DNA of 64,000 bases from Sphagnum magellanicum (GCA_021904315.1 CM038917.1:14988041-15052040), one strand, 5' to 3'. Positions 25,286 to 37,565 are shown, counted from the first letter of the stretch. The notes: generated by a model from the letters alone, not told the origin. Program-made: numbers and translations.

Positions 25286-26240
25286 TTATATAACTGTAGA
25301 AAACGAGCTCAAGTAATTTCGTCCACAACCTTTGTGAAAATTATGTAATGTTGTGCCTTCAAATAGTGATATTGTTGTTGTCACATTCTTGATTAAAACC
25401 ATTCCACAATGGCCTCCATTATACGCCTCAAGAAATTGTTCGTATTTTATTCTGAAATTGTTACAAAAAACAAGAACATTTTGGTCAAATTCACCTTTTC
25501 CATTTACAATCAATAATTTTTCTTCACCTTTGCTATCCCCTATTCCCCTTACACCAATGATGATGAAAGCAATGTTAGCAGACCTCCAATTTTAAATAAA
25601 ACTTCTGAATTCTGTAATGGAATTCACGTGAAAGAACATTGAAATTAATTTAATTTGGAATGCAGGAATTGACGACACAATGGTTGTTGACTCAATTGTG
25701 ATGGCAACATGCATGTCACCTTTCTCAAAACCTCTTTTAGATTTTGATTCAATGCCAAAAAATTTCACCCTCACAAACATGCCTTTCTACAAATGTTATT
25801 CATGCAATTCTATATAAGGTGATTTCACCCTCAAAGTGATTGTGATTAGAGCTACCATGTCCAACAAATCACAATGCAAATATGCATAGCCTAGATCTTC
25901 CATGCTCTTATTTGCTTCAATCAAAGGTGCCAAACCTATTGAACACCTTTGCTTCAAATGCAACATCTCTAATTCTAAATTCCAAATCATACACTACAAC
26001 AACTAATCTAACTTCCTTCATTGGAATGACAACCATTGTGTAAAAAAATGAAAAAAAAATTACCAAAATGAATTTGACAACAAACAAATGAAGTAGCACT
26101 TGGCAAAACTAAAGTTGCAAAAACACACGACAAAACATGGATTTGCAAAGGAAGTAACAAAATAGTCAACAAAACAATCCATAAAGTGTGAAAACTTAAA
26201 CTAAACACATTGTTCTTATTGTGAAAAAAGAAAGACAAAA
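25286..26240 (-). pseudogene. Decayed protein-coding stretch, family unrecognised
   Basis: Several minus-strand open segments follow one another (26238-26008, 25990-25796, 25780-25592, 25513-25286). Each has protein-like composition, e.g. SKRGFEKGDMHVAITIEST and NGKGEFDQNVLVFCNN. They are separated by stops and frame changes. The alternation of hydrophobic and charged residues and the 'VNGKGEFDQNVLVFC' segment resemble an OB-fold DNA-binding protein, but this is only an impression. It could be part of a lost host gene or of a DNA transposon's accessory protein. Confidence 0.3.
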
Positions 26241-28200
26241 AACCTACAATGCTATATTTATATGGGACAAAAGACCTAATTTAAAACCCTAAACCTAATT
26301 CTAAACCTAACCCTAAACCTTTTTTTATTTTATATTGACTTTAAGTAATTTTGACTATGGTTGATTTCAACTTAACAATAAAAGGTTCATATCCATGGTT
26401 TGGTGGTTAAATTATGGTCTAATAATGAACAAAACATCAATACCCTTAACATTTTATAAATTATAGTTTGTTTTCAGTAATTTTGACTATGGTAGATATC
26501 TACCATTAACCATAGATATTGATGAACCATAGTTTGGTGGCTAGATTGTGGCCTAATAATGAAAAAAACATCAATGCCTTTGGCATCATATGAATTTGAA
26601 TTATTCACCTCACTATTACACCCGAACTTGAAATATTACAACCTAGATTTGGAAGATATTAATACATAAATCTTAACTTTTCTCCACTATTTAACCATTA
26701 TTTTTATTTCACTTAAATATATTATTATTATTATCAAATGTCAACTTTTTAACCATGTACATAAAAAGATTTAGACACACAAAAAAGTCAAAATTCATTT
26801 TTTTTCCTTTTTTGGTTAAATGTATTAAGTTTTCAATTTTTAAAAAAAAAATCTAGTTCTTTTACTTAAAAATTTAAATGAAGTTTTTGTGTTGAAATTT
26901 TTCCATTCCCCAAAAAAAGATATTTTCTCAAGAAAAAATCTTCATTAAATCACCATATCACAAAAAATTAAAAATTAAAAAAAAGAAAAAGAAAAATACC
27001 CATCCACTTTCTCCAAACACCCCATCCCACACCACCAAGAAAATAATTCCTTGGAAAATTAAAAAAATCCCACCTTCTTGTCTTGAAAAACAACCAAACT
27101 TCTCCCTCCCATGCCACCCAAGAAACAACGCTTTGGGTTAGTCCCCATCCCAAAACAAATTCACCTATCCCAATCCCTAAAAAAAACCTCCTTTGGAAAA
27201 GAGGGGAGTTACCCCATCCTCCTTTCTTCACCCAAAAAAAATCCTTTTGAAAAAGAAAAAATAATCCTAACCCCTTGTCCCCTTTTCTTAAAGCTCCATT
27301 TACAACTCATAATTCTTTTAATCTAATTGAATTATCCACTCCTTATACCTATTGAAACCCCATAATATAAAAAAATCAAACCCATGTGAGAGGGGGAAAT
27401 TTTTTTTAACCCTTTTGTTCTCTCTAAATTTTCACCTATAAACCCCATTATACCGCCACCCAACTTTATTAACTAGTTGTGTTTGCCCCATGCATGCTTG
27501 GTAAAAGTTAAAATCATACATGCATATCTATTATCTTAGGGAAATAATAAATTTTTATAACATAAAATACAACAACAATACCCAAAAAAATCAATTAAAA
27601 ATTAATCTCATCATGATTTGTGTTATTAAATCTTCATCAAAGCTATATTGAAGGTTTAAAATAACATCAAATTAATTTAAAAATTTTATATCTCAAAATT
27701 TAATGTTATATTTATTTGAAAATTGACATGTTTATCTTAATCAATTTTTGCATATCTTTTCAAATTTCATTCTAATAAGATTTAAAGGAATTGAAACAAA
27801 ATATTTGTATGTTTATCAAACAAATTTTCTTTTAAAAAATTATTCATATGAATTATCTTTTACATTTCATAATGATATGAAACCTCATGATACAAAAAGG
27901 CAAGTACCAACCCAAAAAGAATAAAAATGATATAGAGACATGGGTAAACTAGTTACCCAACATTCCTATTTTGATAAAAAAAACCCAACAAATAGATGAG
28001 TAGATTTCAAAGCAACCCATCAATTGGATGGTTGCACCCAAAATTTACACATGCCCTTCCATTACCTTGGGTTAATAAAAAACTTACATGCAAACCTATG
28101 ACCTTATCCATTCATCCAACTTTTGATTCTCCAACCCTTATATCGATTGAAAAGGTGTTCCCACAATGCCTCTATAGGATAGACCAACAAACTACCTTAC
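26241..28200. other. Unannotated AT-rich DNA
   Basis: It contains a degenerate telomere-like tract (26284-26320: aaaccctaaacctaa and similar). It also contains two copies of an 'aattttgactatggt' phrase about 130 bases apart (26349 and 26478) and a C-rich, A-run-rich zone (27000-27320). No gene recognised. Confidence 0.5.
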
Positions 28201-28234
28201 TTCATAGATAGATGTGTTGAAGTCACCAACATTA

Positions 28235-28383
28235 CAACAAAAGGTGTCCTTGTACACCAAGTGATTTCATTGGATTTTGGGTGAATTCATTAGTTGTAGT
28301 GAATGGGGACCAGTGAAGAAGCAGTGAATTCACTAGTCTAGTGAATGGGGACTAGGGAATTGCACCCATATTTTCTAGTAGTG
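28235..28383 (+). mobile_element. CACTA-type terminus (second family)
   Basis: The stretch ends at ATTTTCTAGTAGTG, the complement of CACTACTAGAAAAT. It is preceded by an inverted 'agtgaattcact' and 'agtgaatggggac' repeats. Related text lies at about 43048-43105 (other orientation) and 53960-54015. No matching left terminus was found. Its right end abuts the MULE terminus. Confidence 0.5.
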
Positions 28384-29701
28384 CAAGGGTAAGGCGTTAA
28401 ATACCCCCTAACGAGCTTTGTCTGGTGTTGTTTCAACGTCATTGTCACACCACCTAACCCCACTTTCACGCCTTCCACGTCCAAAACATGCCTTGTCACT
28501 AAACCCCACGCTTTCGATGTCCATGTCATTTAATGGCCCCACCTACACTTTCTACATGTCATTAAACAGACCCACCAGTTTTCATCTTCCATCCACCCAT
28601 GTAAACCATCGTCAACATTCATTTCACGTTCATCATCAAACCTCACTTCGCCGGTTGTTGTCGTTTGTAACACCATCGATGATATCTGCAACATGATCTG
28701 GATTTTACATAACAAGGTATGTGTTCTGCAAAAAAAGGCACTTATTGATCATGTTTGAAATTTCCCTTTTTTTAGATGCAGAAGGATAAATTGCATAATG
28801 CATCTCACAAGCAATAACCTTTGCAATTTGAACCTAAAAATGGCGTTTGAAACCTACCTAATTTTAGATGTAGATGGATAAGCTTCATAGCACATTAAAC
28901 ACCACAAATTGTGGTAGCCCTTACACCATTAACTTTTCACTATTTTTCAACGCATTTTAGGTTTGTTCCTCAATGAATAGCTTCACTCTTGACACATTTG
29001 TATTTGGCATTTTTGAGCATTGCAAGATTATAATTTGTTCTTTTACTGTAGACAAAATTCAAGTAGGTGTTTTTGAACTTTACAAAAGTTTTAGGTGTTT
29101 TGGAAGGTCCATCGCTATTATCGAAGAAGCTATTTCTTGCCATATACTTGCAAAAATTCAATTTATTCTACAAGGTCCATTACATTTCGATTAAAGTTGT
29201 CATATTTCCATGTATTATTTCATAGTTCATCAATTAAGGTCGACATACTTAAGCTTTGGAAAAGGTCAATGTGTTTTGTAAAGACTTCTATTTTTCAGAT
29301 CTATTGTCATTTTGCATATGTATGAGTTCTACTGGAAAAATGTATCTTCAAAATAGTTGAAAATGAAGTAGAAAAAACCACTATTGACCAGTTGCTTACA
29401 ATGTGAATGTAATCTGAGTTGCATTTGTCCCTAAATTCCTGACATTGTAATTGTTTTCTATTACATTGCGTTCTGCAAACCACTTGCCAAAATTCAAACT
29501 ACTTCTTCTAGAAGATCTTTCCTTCTATGTTCAAGTTTCAACATTTAGACAATGTTTTTTTTCGAAATAACTTGCATAAAATTGCAAACATTAGTACCAT
29601 ATGCACACCATATTTCCAATTAAGGTTTATGTAGTTTAAACAAGTATCAATTTCATTTTATGATACTCACATTCATAAGAAGTTTTGGTTTGAATTTAAT
29701 C

Positions 29702-31107
29702 CATGGCAAGCCCGAGCTACACAATGGTGCTGGATGATGCAGGACTAGAAAACAGGGTTAAAAACCCAAATTCCATTATTAACTTGGATGGTCTTGGGAT
29801 CTTCAAAATAATGTCAAACCCAAAGTATAATGTATTAATGGATGATCCAACAATCACATAAAATGTCCAAGAATATGTTGTTCCTTCAAGGGAAAGGGAC
29901 CTTCTCCAAAAATTGAAAGCCACAATTCAAGATCCTCCTCTTGGACCTTTTTAAAAAAATGATATCATGTGGTTCCACATTTCACAAGTGGCCATGGTTT
30001 GTATAGGGAAGCTGAAATTGTAGTGATACCATGGAATTGACCAGAGGATTTTGTTGAAAGGGAACAGAACAATCCAAATTTCCCTTGCAAGTTTACAAGA
30101 ACAAAAGACCACATTAGGTCATTTGCCCCAAGCATGTTGACACACCCAAGAACAAATTTTCTTACTCTTGTTTATAGGTGTAGATTATAAAATGCACAGT
30201 TCATCCATTCCATTCCAATGTTAACATTTTATGAATGCTCAATGTATTGAGGCATGTAATGTCTTCATTTCTATCTAATGTTCTTTTTAAATATCACAAT
30301 ATGATGAATTTGATGGTAATTTCATAATTTGAAGAATGTCCATGGCAATTTTCATTCCCATAACCATTGTTATGTTTGTAGGTTTTCTTGTAACTTCAAA
30401 CTAGAAGGCAAAACCCATGTTCTTCCAGAGGACATGTAGAAGCTTTTATTACATATGCAACAAAAAACGAAAATGAAAGAAGGTCAATGATGCATCCACG
30501 AGACAAAAGGGAAAGAAACCGTTGATAGAGATCCCTAAATCCATTTGGTTGTCAAGGCAAAGCACAAGGATAGGGAAGATGATGTTTGGGATGTCAATTA
30601 AGTGCAAGCGTCAAAGGTCTTTCATTGCAAAACAACCGTATTTGGACCATAGCTTATGTTAATTGATTTATCTCCATGTAGAATACACAAACAAAGGAGT
30701 GGTTTGCCATGGGACAAATGTGATTAAATATCAACATCCATTGGGTTCACAATTATCCGATGCCATGAAAACACACCTCATGTAGCTTCTAAAGCAAAGG
30801 TTGTCCCTTGCGCAAGTCATGACACATCATAAATCATATGTTAAGGAACAAACACAACAAAATGAACCTGCCACTTGTGACACATTTTTCCTACCATCAG
30901 ATGTTAGAAACCTAACCAAAAAGAAGGCCGATGAATAATGGAAAAAACATCCTAAGGATCCAATTAGTGTGAGAATGTGGGTTTTGGAAAACTTGAAATT
31001 GGTGTTCTTTTATCTTGAAGATGCCCCTTTGGATCTCAAGTTACTAAAGTAGGATGAAACCCCTTTCACATTAAGGATTCAAACCATTTAGCAATTGGAA
31101 ATGATGG
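29702..31107 (+). pseudogene. MULE transposase remnant, N-terminal half
   Basis: MULE transposases are RNase H-fold DDE enzymes that cut the element ends. The clearest segment, about 30868-31107, is one continuous frame. It reads DTFFLPSDVRNLTKKKADE, then WKKHPKDPISVRMWVLENL, then VFFYLEDAPLDLKLL, and then DETPFTLRIQTI and QLEMM. I recognise this as the block just upstream of the first catalytic Asp in plant MULE transposases. It holds three in-frame stops (after KKKADE, after LKLLK and after RIQTI). An earlier block, EREQNNPNFPCKFTRTKDHI (about 30058-30117), follows a stop after VVIPWN. The catalytic core beyond 31107 is missing, so the element cannot encode its own transposase. From 29702 the frame opens with MASPSYTMVLDDAG, also interrupted. 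Confidence 0.65.
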
Positions 31108-32330
31108 ATTGTTTAACAATGTCACTAATGTGCCTTGTCCTTTTAATCCCTCCACCAATCAGCATGGAAAAAGAAAAAGGTAAGAAAATATTGTCTAAAA
31201 GTAAGAACCAAAGAAAACAAAATATTGTAAACCTTATAATACTTACAGGTAGATAAAGGTATTGCTGGCCAAATGCAAAAATTAGCATGTTGCCCAAAGC
31301 AGCTTTTGTTTCCATTTTCATCAAAAGTGCCATAACAGTCTATTCAATTTTTTCCAAGATCTTCCTATCCATCACAATGTATGTTTTTGATAGAAGAACA
31401 TAAAGTCCATTGATTTTCACTTCTACCAAGGGAGGAGGCAGTTCACAAGAGCTTTCAATTGTGAAACTTTTTACAATTGCTTTCACCTTTGCTTCTACAT
31501 TAGCTCTTGTGAAATGTGTTGTATTTTTTGGTGGCATAAACCTAGATGGGAATAATGACAAGGGGGGGGTGTTGTTTTGTTTTGCCTAATATATAATTTA
31601 CTGGGTTTTGCATGTTCTAATGATTACCTTGCAGGTACATTATTTTTTGTTCCTTGCTTGTTTGCAGCAAACCTTGGAAAGCTCCAAAATACCAATGTTA
31701 GAAAAAAAACATGCCAATACTTGTCATTGCAAATGTCAACTTGCAGCCAAGAAATAAAATGTAAGAGAGATGAAAAATTGTACCTACTTTCACACTACGA
31801 CTTGACGAGAAACCTTCATCACTACATAGTTCATATACCTTTTTTTCCTTTGGATGTATGGGTCTTGGAGGCAGCATACCAAATGGTTGCTTTTGTGGTT
31901 TTGGTGGTGTAGCCCTTTTTGTGGTTTGTTCTGCCACATCATCAATTGTTCATTTGCCTCAGTTTGGGAATGTTTTCCCAAACTTCTCCCTTAACTTATT
32001 GAACTCCTTAAGCTTAGCTTTTGTCATCGTTGGATACATTTTGAGCAATTCATCGCTCGTGTAATCAGGGCACAAATTCATCATTTAGTGGTAAGACAAA
32101 GTATTTTTGTCTTTGAATAGATTACCGCAGAACTTGCATTCAAGTGATGGCCTATTACCTATAAGCACATCAACGCATCGAATGTCAAAATATGCTTCCA
32201 AGGCTAATTGCTCATACTTGTTTTCAAAGTACAAGGTGACATAATGATGTTTACTTTGTTGCATTATGGACTTGTAAATCATGCTCTTCCTTTGTGGACC
32301 TCCAAATACTTGCAATGGCAAGATGACTGG
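31088..32330 (-). pseudogene. Decayed minus-strand coding region in the MULE, unrecognised
   Basis: Consecutive minus-strand open pieces lie at 32321-32085, 31981-31698, 31561-31340 and 31333-31088. The first ends in a C2H2-like SLECKFCGNLFKDKNTLSYH. The next stretch reads MYPTMTKAKLKEFNKLREKF. No family could be named. They lie downstream of the S19-like copy on the same strand and may be the 3' part of the element's second transcription unit. Stops and frame changes separate the pieces. Confidence 0.3.
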
Positions 32331-33355
32331 CTATCATTTCCCACTACATCAACCATGTTTTTTGACACAACAACACACACTATACCTTAGGGCAAAACTC
32401 AACAAAACAACCATCATGTTTATAGTTACAATAACACAACATTGAAACAGGAAGCAATGAGACACAAATCTCATCATAGGTACAATGCATCTCAATACCC
32501 ACATAACTACTAAAACGCAATTCCAAACTTTTTGTTTCAAAATTTTAAAACTTGCAACTGGGTTGTGTTTTGCATGCACTTATTTGTTTATTCTTATAGA
32601 GATTAGCTCTTCATTATCAACTAAAAGGATCATGGGCACAATGGACTGTTACCGCAACAACAATAGTTATTACAATTACTATTTTGAAGGGAAATTGGAT
32701 TGGTACCCACAACATTGTTATAATGACAAAATATTCAACTTCAACAACAAGTGCAAAAGATTCAACTGTAATAAAAATTGTAGACAAGGGGCAGGAAAGT
32801 AGGTACCTTCTAGGATTTTAAAGGGATTATGTGGAACTTGAACCTAATATCAATAATAATCTTGATGCTCCTTTTACTCAACCTTAGTTGACTGAAGGAT
32901 TGGAGGCAATGGCAAAACAAATTAAAATGCATACAAAAATATAGACTAAACATGCAAAATGCAACTAAGAGATTTTGTTAAAACACAAAATGAAAAAAAA
33001 GTCATAAAAAGCTGTTACCTACATTGAGTTCCTCTTGTACTAAAAGCAAAACACCAAAGTCCTAAACTATAGACAAAGTTCTACTATGCTGAAAATTGAA
33101 CTTCAACTTGGATTCTACTGAAATCAACAATAATATTGACAACATAATTTAACCTAGTATGCTTAGGCATGTTTGAGAAAAGCCCATGAATGGTTTTATT
33201 GCTACAGTTATGAATTTTGGTAGGAAGTATCATCTACCTTTATGAATAAAAATAAATAAATTTCCATAATAATAATCACTAAACCAACTTGAATTTGAAC
33301 TATGATTTAGTTTGAATAAAACTGAAATTGGATTTACTTTTTGCGCCATAACTTA

Positions 33356-33637
33356 CTATCGTACCTTTTCTTTTGGTTTTATTTTGGTCTTTGAGGGTGA
33401 AGCTTTCTTCCCAGAGGAATAGGGTTTTCGTGTCAAAGCAAACTCTCCAAATTTATGACCAACCATTTCTTCAGTATTCTTTAAACCAACATAACCTTTT
33501 ATGTTATAAATTTGTGCATAGCAACCAACAAATTGAAGCAAAATACAAGATCTACATGACCAAATTTTCCACTTGATCTTTTTCTACTTGAATAAGCAAG
33601 CATCTACAAAAGGGCCTTTCCATACAGATCGTGTCAT
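33356..33637 (-). pseudogene. rps19: Ribosomal protein S19 (bacterial/mitochondrial type), full length with one stop, inside the MULE
   Basis: uS19 sits in the head of the small ribosomal subunit; in plants the mitochondrial version is encoded either in the mitochondrion or, after transfer, in the nucleus. From the ATG at 33637 one frame runs 93 codons, the normal S19 length. It starts MTRSVWKGPFVDACLF and carries the signature EEMVGHKFGEFALTRK near residues 62-77, followed by a Lys-rich tail. Codon 18 is TAG (33584-33586); there is no other stop. The usual 'YNGK' motif reads YNIK. The copy sits on the minus strand between the MULE arms, in AT-rich DNA like its surroundings. It is probably a captured or nested gene copy; expression was not tested, and a true spliced product avoiding codon 18 cannot be excluded. 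Confidence 0.8.
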
Positions 33638-34040
33638 AAATTAATTTGATTAAAGTCATCGTGTCCTCGAGTAATGCTCTGACCGACTTGTGTGAAAGTG
33701 AGGCCAGATTTAAACTCACTTAACCTATAAAAAAAAATATAGCAACAGATAATAGCTACTATTCGTGCTCCATAATTCAAAACCAAACATTTCATTCATC
33801 ACTTATTCTAGACATGACAATCAAAAGTTTACAACACAACTTACACGAAAAGGACATCAAAAACATGTACTAAACAAGAGAGAAATCAAGCACCCATTGA
33901 CTCTAGGTCACCCAATATTTCCAAATTCTAGATGGATTGTTAGTGAATTAGGGTTTTAAAATATGCTATGTACTTGGATTTTCCCAACAATGAAACAACA
34001 GCTCCAAGTGACTACATTCTAGCACACACAATGAAAGGAA

Positions 34041-34424
34041 AAAAAATAATGAATTACGAGACTCACCTTTTTTAGCCATCCTGTTGCTGCCAACTTTACA
34101 ACTTTGCTGTCCTTGTATTTATGTTGACCAAGGAGGCGAATCATGTAGAGGTCTTCTTGAATAATTATCAGCAAAACCTTTTAAAGCAAAGAGTTGCGCT
34201 TTCCTTCTTTGTTTGTTGCCATCATTGACTTCAAGGTCGTCAAGCTTCAGGATGTCCTTAGTCCCCAATGTGATGGATTCAATGGTGTGGGCGTTGTTCA
34301 CAACTGTGATATTCAACTCAATTTGTGCGAAGTTTGCAATTATTTCGGAAGGCACTGAGCGATGTTGTTCAACAAAGCTTTTAGCTACAGATTGCGTGGT
34401 CTCTTCAAGAAGAGCTCCCTCCAT
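34041..34424 (-). CDS. Unrecognised ORF/exon at the right side of the MULE
   Basis: An ATG-initiated frame begins at 34424 with MEGALLEETTQSVAKSF and stays open for 101 codons. A second, overlapping frame nearer 34140-34065 reads YMIRLLGQHKYKDSKVVKL and runs to a strong splice donor, AAAAAG/GTGAGT (about 34065). A one-base shift between the two may mark a frameshift in a formerly single exon. No family recognised. It is the first coding DNA inside the right arm, placed like the first exon of a unit transcribed leftward toward the S19-like copy. Confidence 0.35.
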
Positions 34425-35002
34425 GATTGGTGAAACTTAATAATGCAACACAAGCTAATTGTGTGCTTTAGTACTGAATTTGTTAAACTCGTCACTTCAT
34501 TAGTCAATGCAACATTCGCAATACTGAAAATACGTGATGAAACTATTGCAACTCAACCCTAAATGTTCATATTTTGCTCATGAGATGCACTATGTAGCTT
34601 ATCCTTCTGCATCTAAGAAAAGGGAAATTTCAAACATGATCTACAAGCGCCATTTTTTGTAGAACACATACCTTGTTCTGTAAAATGTAGATGATGCTGC
34701 AGATATTGTCAATGGTGTTGCAGTCGACAACGACCAACTAAGGAAGTTCGACAACGACCGTGAAATGAGTGTCGACGATGGTCTGCATGGGTGGACAGAG
34801 GACAGAAACTAGTGGGTCCGTCTGATAACATGGAGAAGGTGTAGGTGGGGTCACCGAATGACATGGCATCGAAAGCGTGGGGTCCAATGGCGAGGCCTGT
34901 TTTGGACGTGGAAGGCGTGAAAGTGGGGTCAGGTGGTGCGGCAGTGATGCTGAAACAGTGCCGGACATAGCACGTTAGGGGGTATTTAGGGCTTCGCTCA
35001 CC

Positions 35003-36508
35003 AAGGTACTACCATCTTAACAGGCAACTCATTGCATAATGACTCTGCCCATTAGTGACAAGTTCAAACCAGCATATGTTAAAATAGGAAAGTTCCATTA
35101 AGTTTGGGTAGAGCTCATAATGAGTACAAAGAGTTTGAGAAATGGGTAGTAGCTTTTGGGAATGTAATTCAATTGTAGATATTTTGTTTGTCCTAAAACT
35201 GGATCAGATTATCAATACACTAAGACTACACCACTGGGACCCATGTGGTGGCAGCTTCTGACTACCATTCGCGATGAAGGAGATGGGTTCATACTTTGCA
35301 GATGGCAAGAGATGGGTTCATACTTTGCAGATGGCAATTTTCAAGGTCGTGACCACATTTTAATTCTTCTAGCTTTTTTTAATTTTTGGGTTTTGATAAA
35401 GTTGCAACAGGTTTTCAGCCACATCCTTCCTCCTCTGGAATGCAACTCTCGATTTAACTACTTGCACACACATTTGAGTAGTTTGCTGAAATTCTACAAG
35501 CCACTCTCAACTCTAGGATGGCAGCAGGACAAACTGCTTCAGAAATAAAATTCTTGTTTAGTTCAAAGAATAGCTCAAAGATTCAAATGACATCAAATTG
35601 GCTTAGAAACATATCATGCTAGATGTGCCTGATATTTTATACCTACTGCCATCCCTAATCCATATACCAACTCAAATCTTCTTCACTTTCTTCTGATCAT
35701 TCACAGATCTAAACTGCATAAATAACATTGAAGTATATTGTTTGAGGTTTAGGTTGTGTGACAGCCTGCCATAGTAGACACAGCTTACAAGCTACTACAG
35801 TTTTCAATTTCCAATATGCAACACAAGTCTTCTTGTAGGAGATGCACAACTTGATGACCCAATTTTTTTTCTGTCCCTCTCTTTTGGTGCACTTTCTTTT
35901 CCTATACAAGAAAAACTAAGGTCTGTCATGACATGAAACACAAGAAAATCTGAAGTACTACTACTACTGCCTCCCATTCTCCAACGCATAAGAAGAACAG
36001 AATCCAAAACTGTCATATGATACCCCTTTTCCATGGATGCCAGAAATTCAATACCTGTTGTTCCAGATTCTACCTTTGCAAATCACAGCCAACCAGCCAC
36101 CCAGCAGGAGAGAAACCTAAGTATTCCAAGAAGAACACAGAATGAAGGTGCAAGAACAAAACCAAGAAAAACACCAAGCAACAAGAACATCAATAAACTG
36201 AAAAAAAAGAGAAAAATATGAATTGCACAAGAGTGAGCTCCACACTCCACAAACCCTAGAAATCTTCTTCTTGAACAAACCAACAAAACCAGAGGAAATT
36301 GTCAAAAGCGGAAGTAGCAAAAGAGAAAAAAAAGAAGTTGCTCAGAACTCTGAGAATCTTGTTCTTGACAGTGGGAATCATTTTACAGTTTGACAAAGAA
36401 CTCAAGAAAGAAAGGCTGGTTTTACAAGTACATTTTCTTCATTGCAGATTGCAGAATCCAGTTTCTACAGCTCCAGCAATGTGCAAGGGGATTGCGTGTT
36501 TACAGTTA
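35003..36508. other. Unannotated DNA, 3' side of the small gene
   Basis: No gene recognised. A 21-base phrase (gagatgggttcatactttgca) occurs twice at 35278 and 35309. The part near 36300-36508 would be the 3' untranslated region of the minus-strand gene that ends at 36509. Confidence 0.4.
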
Positions 36509-36835
36509 TTATTCCGGCAAAGAGCCTACCTCCACATAGGACATGCCCATCAGCTTCCTACGGAACTCATCATCAGCTGCATCCTTTCCTCCTGGTGTAA
36601 GCTTGGGCATCACAGCCTTGAGCCCCTTGGAAATTCCCACAGATTCCACTGGGGAAGAAACCTCCTCACAGCTGCTGGTGGTGGGTGCTTGCACTTGTGA
36701 AATGGCTAGCAGTCGTGCCCTTACTGATTCCTTGCTGTCTTGCTGTTGCTGCCCAACTTCCTGCTCCTCCTGTTCATGCTTTGACTCCTCCATTTCCAGA
36801 AGAATCTCCTCTTTCGGCCTGATTGTCATACACAT
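36509..36835 (-). CDS. Small hypothetical protein, 108 aa, probable host gene
   Basis: The frame starts at the first in-frame ATG (36835; a second lies two codons later) and ends TAA at 36509. Residues 5-35 are a charged, Glu/Gln-rich segment that could form a helix or coiled coil (RPKEEILLEMEESKHEQEEQ). The middle is Ser/Pro/Val-rich. The C-terminus is compact and hydrophobic/charged: GLKAVMPKLTPGGKDAADDE then FRRKLMGMSYVEVGSLPE. Base composition is GC-richer than the surroundings and codon use looks coding. A GC-rich leader and a TATA candidate lie upstream on the same strand. I do not recognise the family; no signal peptide or membrane segment is visible. It appears intact and single-exon in its coding part. 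Confidence 0.55.
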   Translation of the reverse strand: MCMTIRPKEEILLEMEESKHEQEEQEVGQQQQDSKESVRARLLAISQVQAPTTSSCEEVSSPVESVGISKGLKAVMPKLTPGGKDAADDEFRRKLMGMSYVEVGSLPE

Positions 36836-36874
36836 AAACCTCGAACCCCACAAAACCCTACAAAACTTTGAACC

Positions 36875-36909
<35 letters not shown>
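36875..36909. repeat. (CTA)n microsatellite in the probable leader
   Basis: About eleven CTA units, TAG when read on the minus strand, just upstream of the 108-codon ORF. Any translation through it from upstream would stop, in line with an untranslated leader. Confidence 0.9.
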
Positions 36910-36912
<3 letters not shown>

Positions 36913-37313
36913 TCTTCTCCAGCAACGAGCAACCTAATGCAGTTTTCGAGAGAAACAACAATCTTCACTCAGCAGTTTGCAACCCAAAGATTGATTGAAT
37001 GACCTCGGACGCTCCAAACCGAGAATCTTCCTCGAATTCTTCAGAGAATCATCAGTCACTCCTACTCTCCTTGGAGAATTCCTCACAACAAAACCGCTAT
37101 GACCTTATTATACCCCGAAACCGCTATCTTGGCCGAGCAACCCACCCATTAAATGAATGAACGCAACAACAACAACAACAACAGAATAGAGGGTGAGCTT
37201 TTTCAATGCCTCCTCCTGAGCTTGCGCAAACCTTGTGTACAAAGTTGCATACCAAACTGGAAGGACGCCGGCCCACAAACAAGAGCAGTTTGTTCTTGAG
37301 GTCAGAACCTTTG

Positions 37314-37435
37314 AAGCTCAGGTTCTCCCATAAAGCTCTTAAAGCTGCTCAGGTTCTCACATGAAGCTCTTGAAACCGCTCAAGTTCTCACATCGAGGTC
37401 TTGAACTGATCAGGATCTCAATCAAGCAATGTCTT
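37314..37435. repeat. Short tandem repeat, ~33-base units
   Basis: Three to four copies of a unit like gctcaggttctcacatgaag followed by ctcttgaaacc. On the minus strand it falls in the probable transcribed leader between the TATA candidate and the small gene. Confidence 0.7.
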
Positions 37436-37565
37436 GAGAGCTTGGTGCAGGCCTTGATCAGCTGCCGAGACTGTGTGGTCGACCCACAAAGGAAAAGCAA
37501 ATGAAATGGGCAGAAGCTGTTGGGTGTGCCTTGCTTAATACAAGACAGAGAAAGACACAGAGAGA

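Larger units (their letters stand above)
28390..35002. mobile_element. MULE-like element with ~430-bp terminal inverted repeats (6.6 kb)
   Basis: The arms at about 28390-28822 and 34556-35002 are inverted copies. Shared blocks include taaataccccctaacg, cacttt-cacgccttccacgtcc, accccacgctttcgatg and gaaatttccctttt-ttagatgc. Both arms contain a splice-donor-like CAAG/GTATGTGTT, so each could supply a promoter and leader. Between them are a broken MULE-type transposase on the plus strand (left arm side) and, on the minus strand (right arm side), an unknown ORF, an S19-like copy and further decayed frames. Two convergent units driven from the two ends resemble the MuDR layout. A 9-bp target duplication was not found, and the exact ends are uncertain by about 10 bases. 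Confidence 0.75.

Noticed and set aside
36543-36998. 151-codon plus-strand open frame
   Set aside because: It is antisense to the 108-codon gene and runs through the CTA microsatellite as poly-Tyr.
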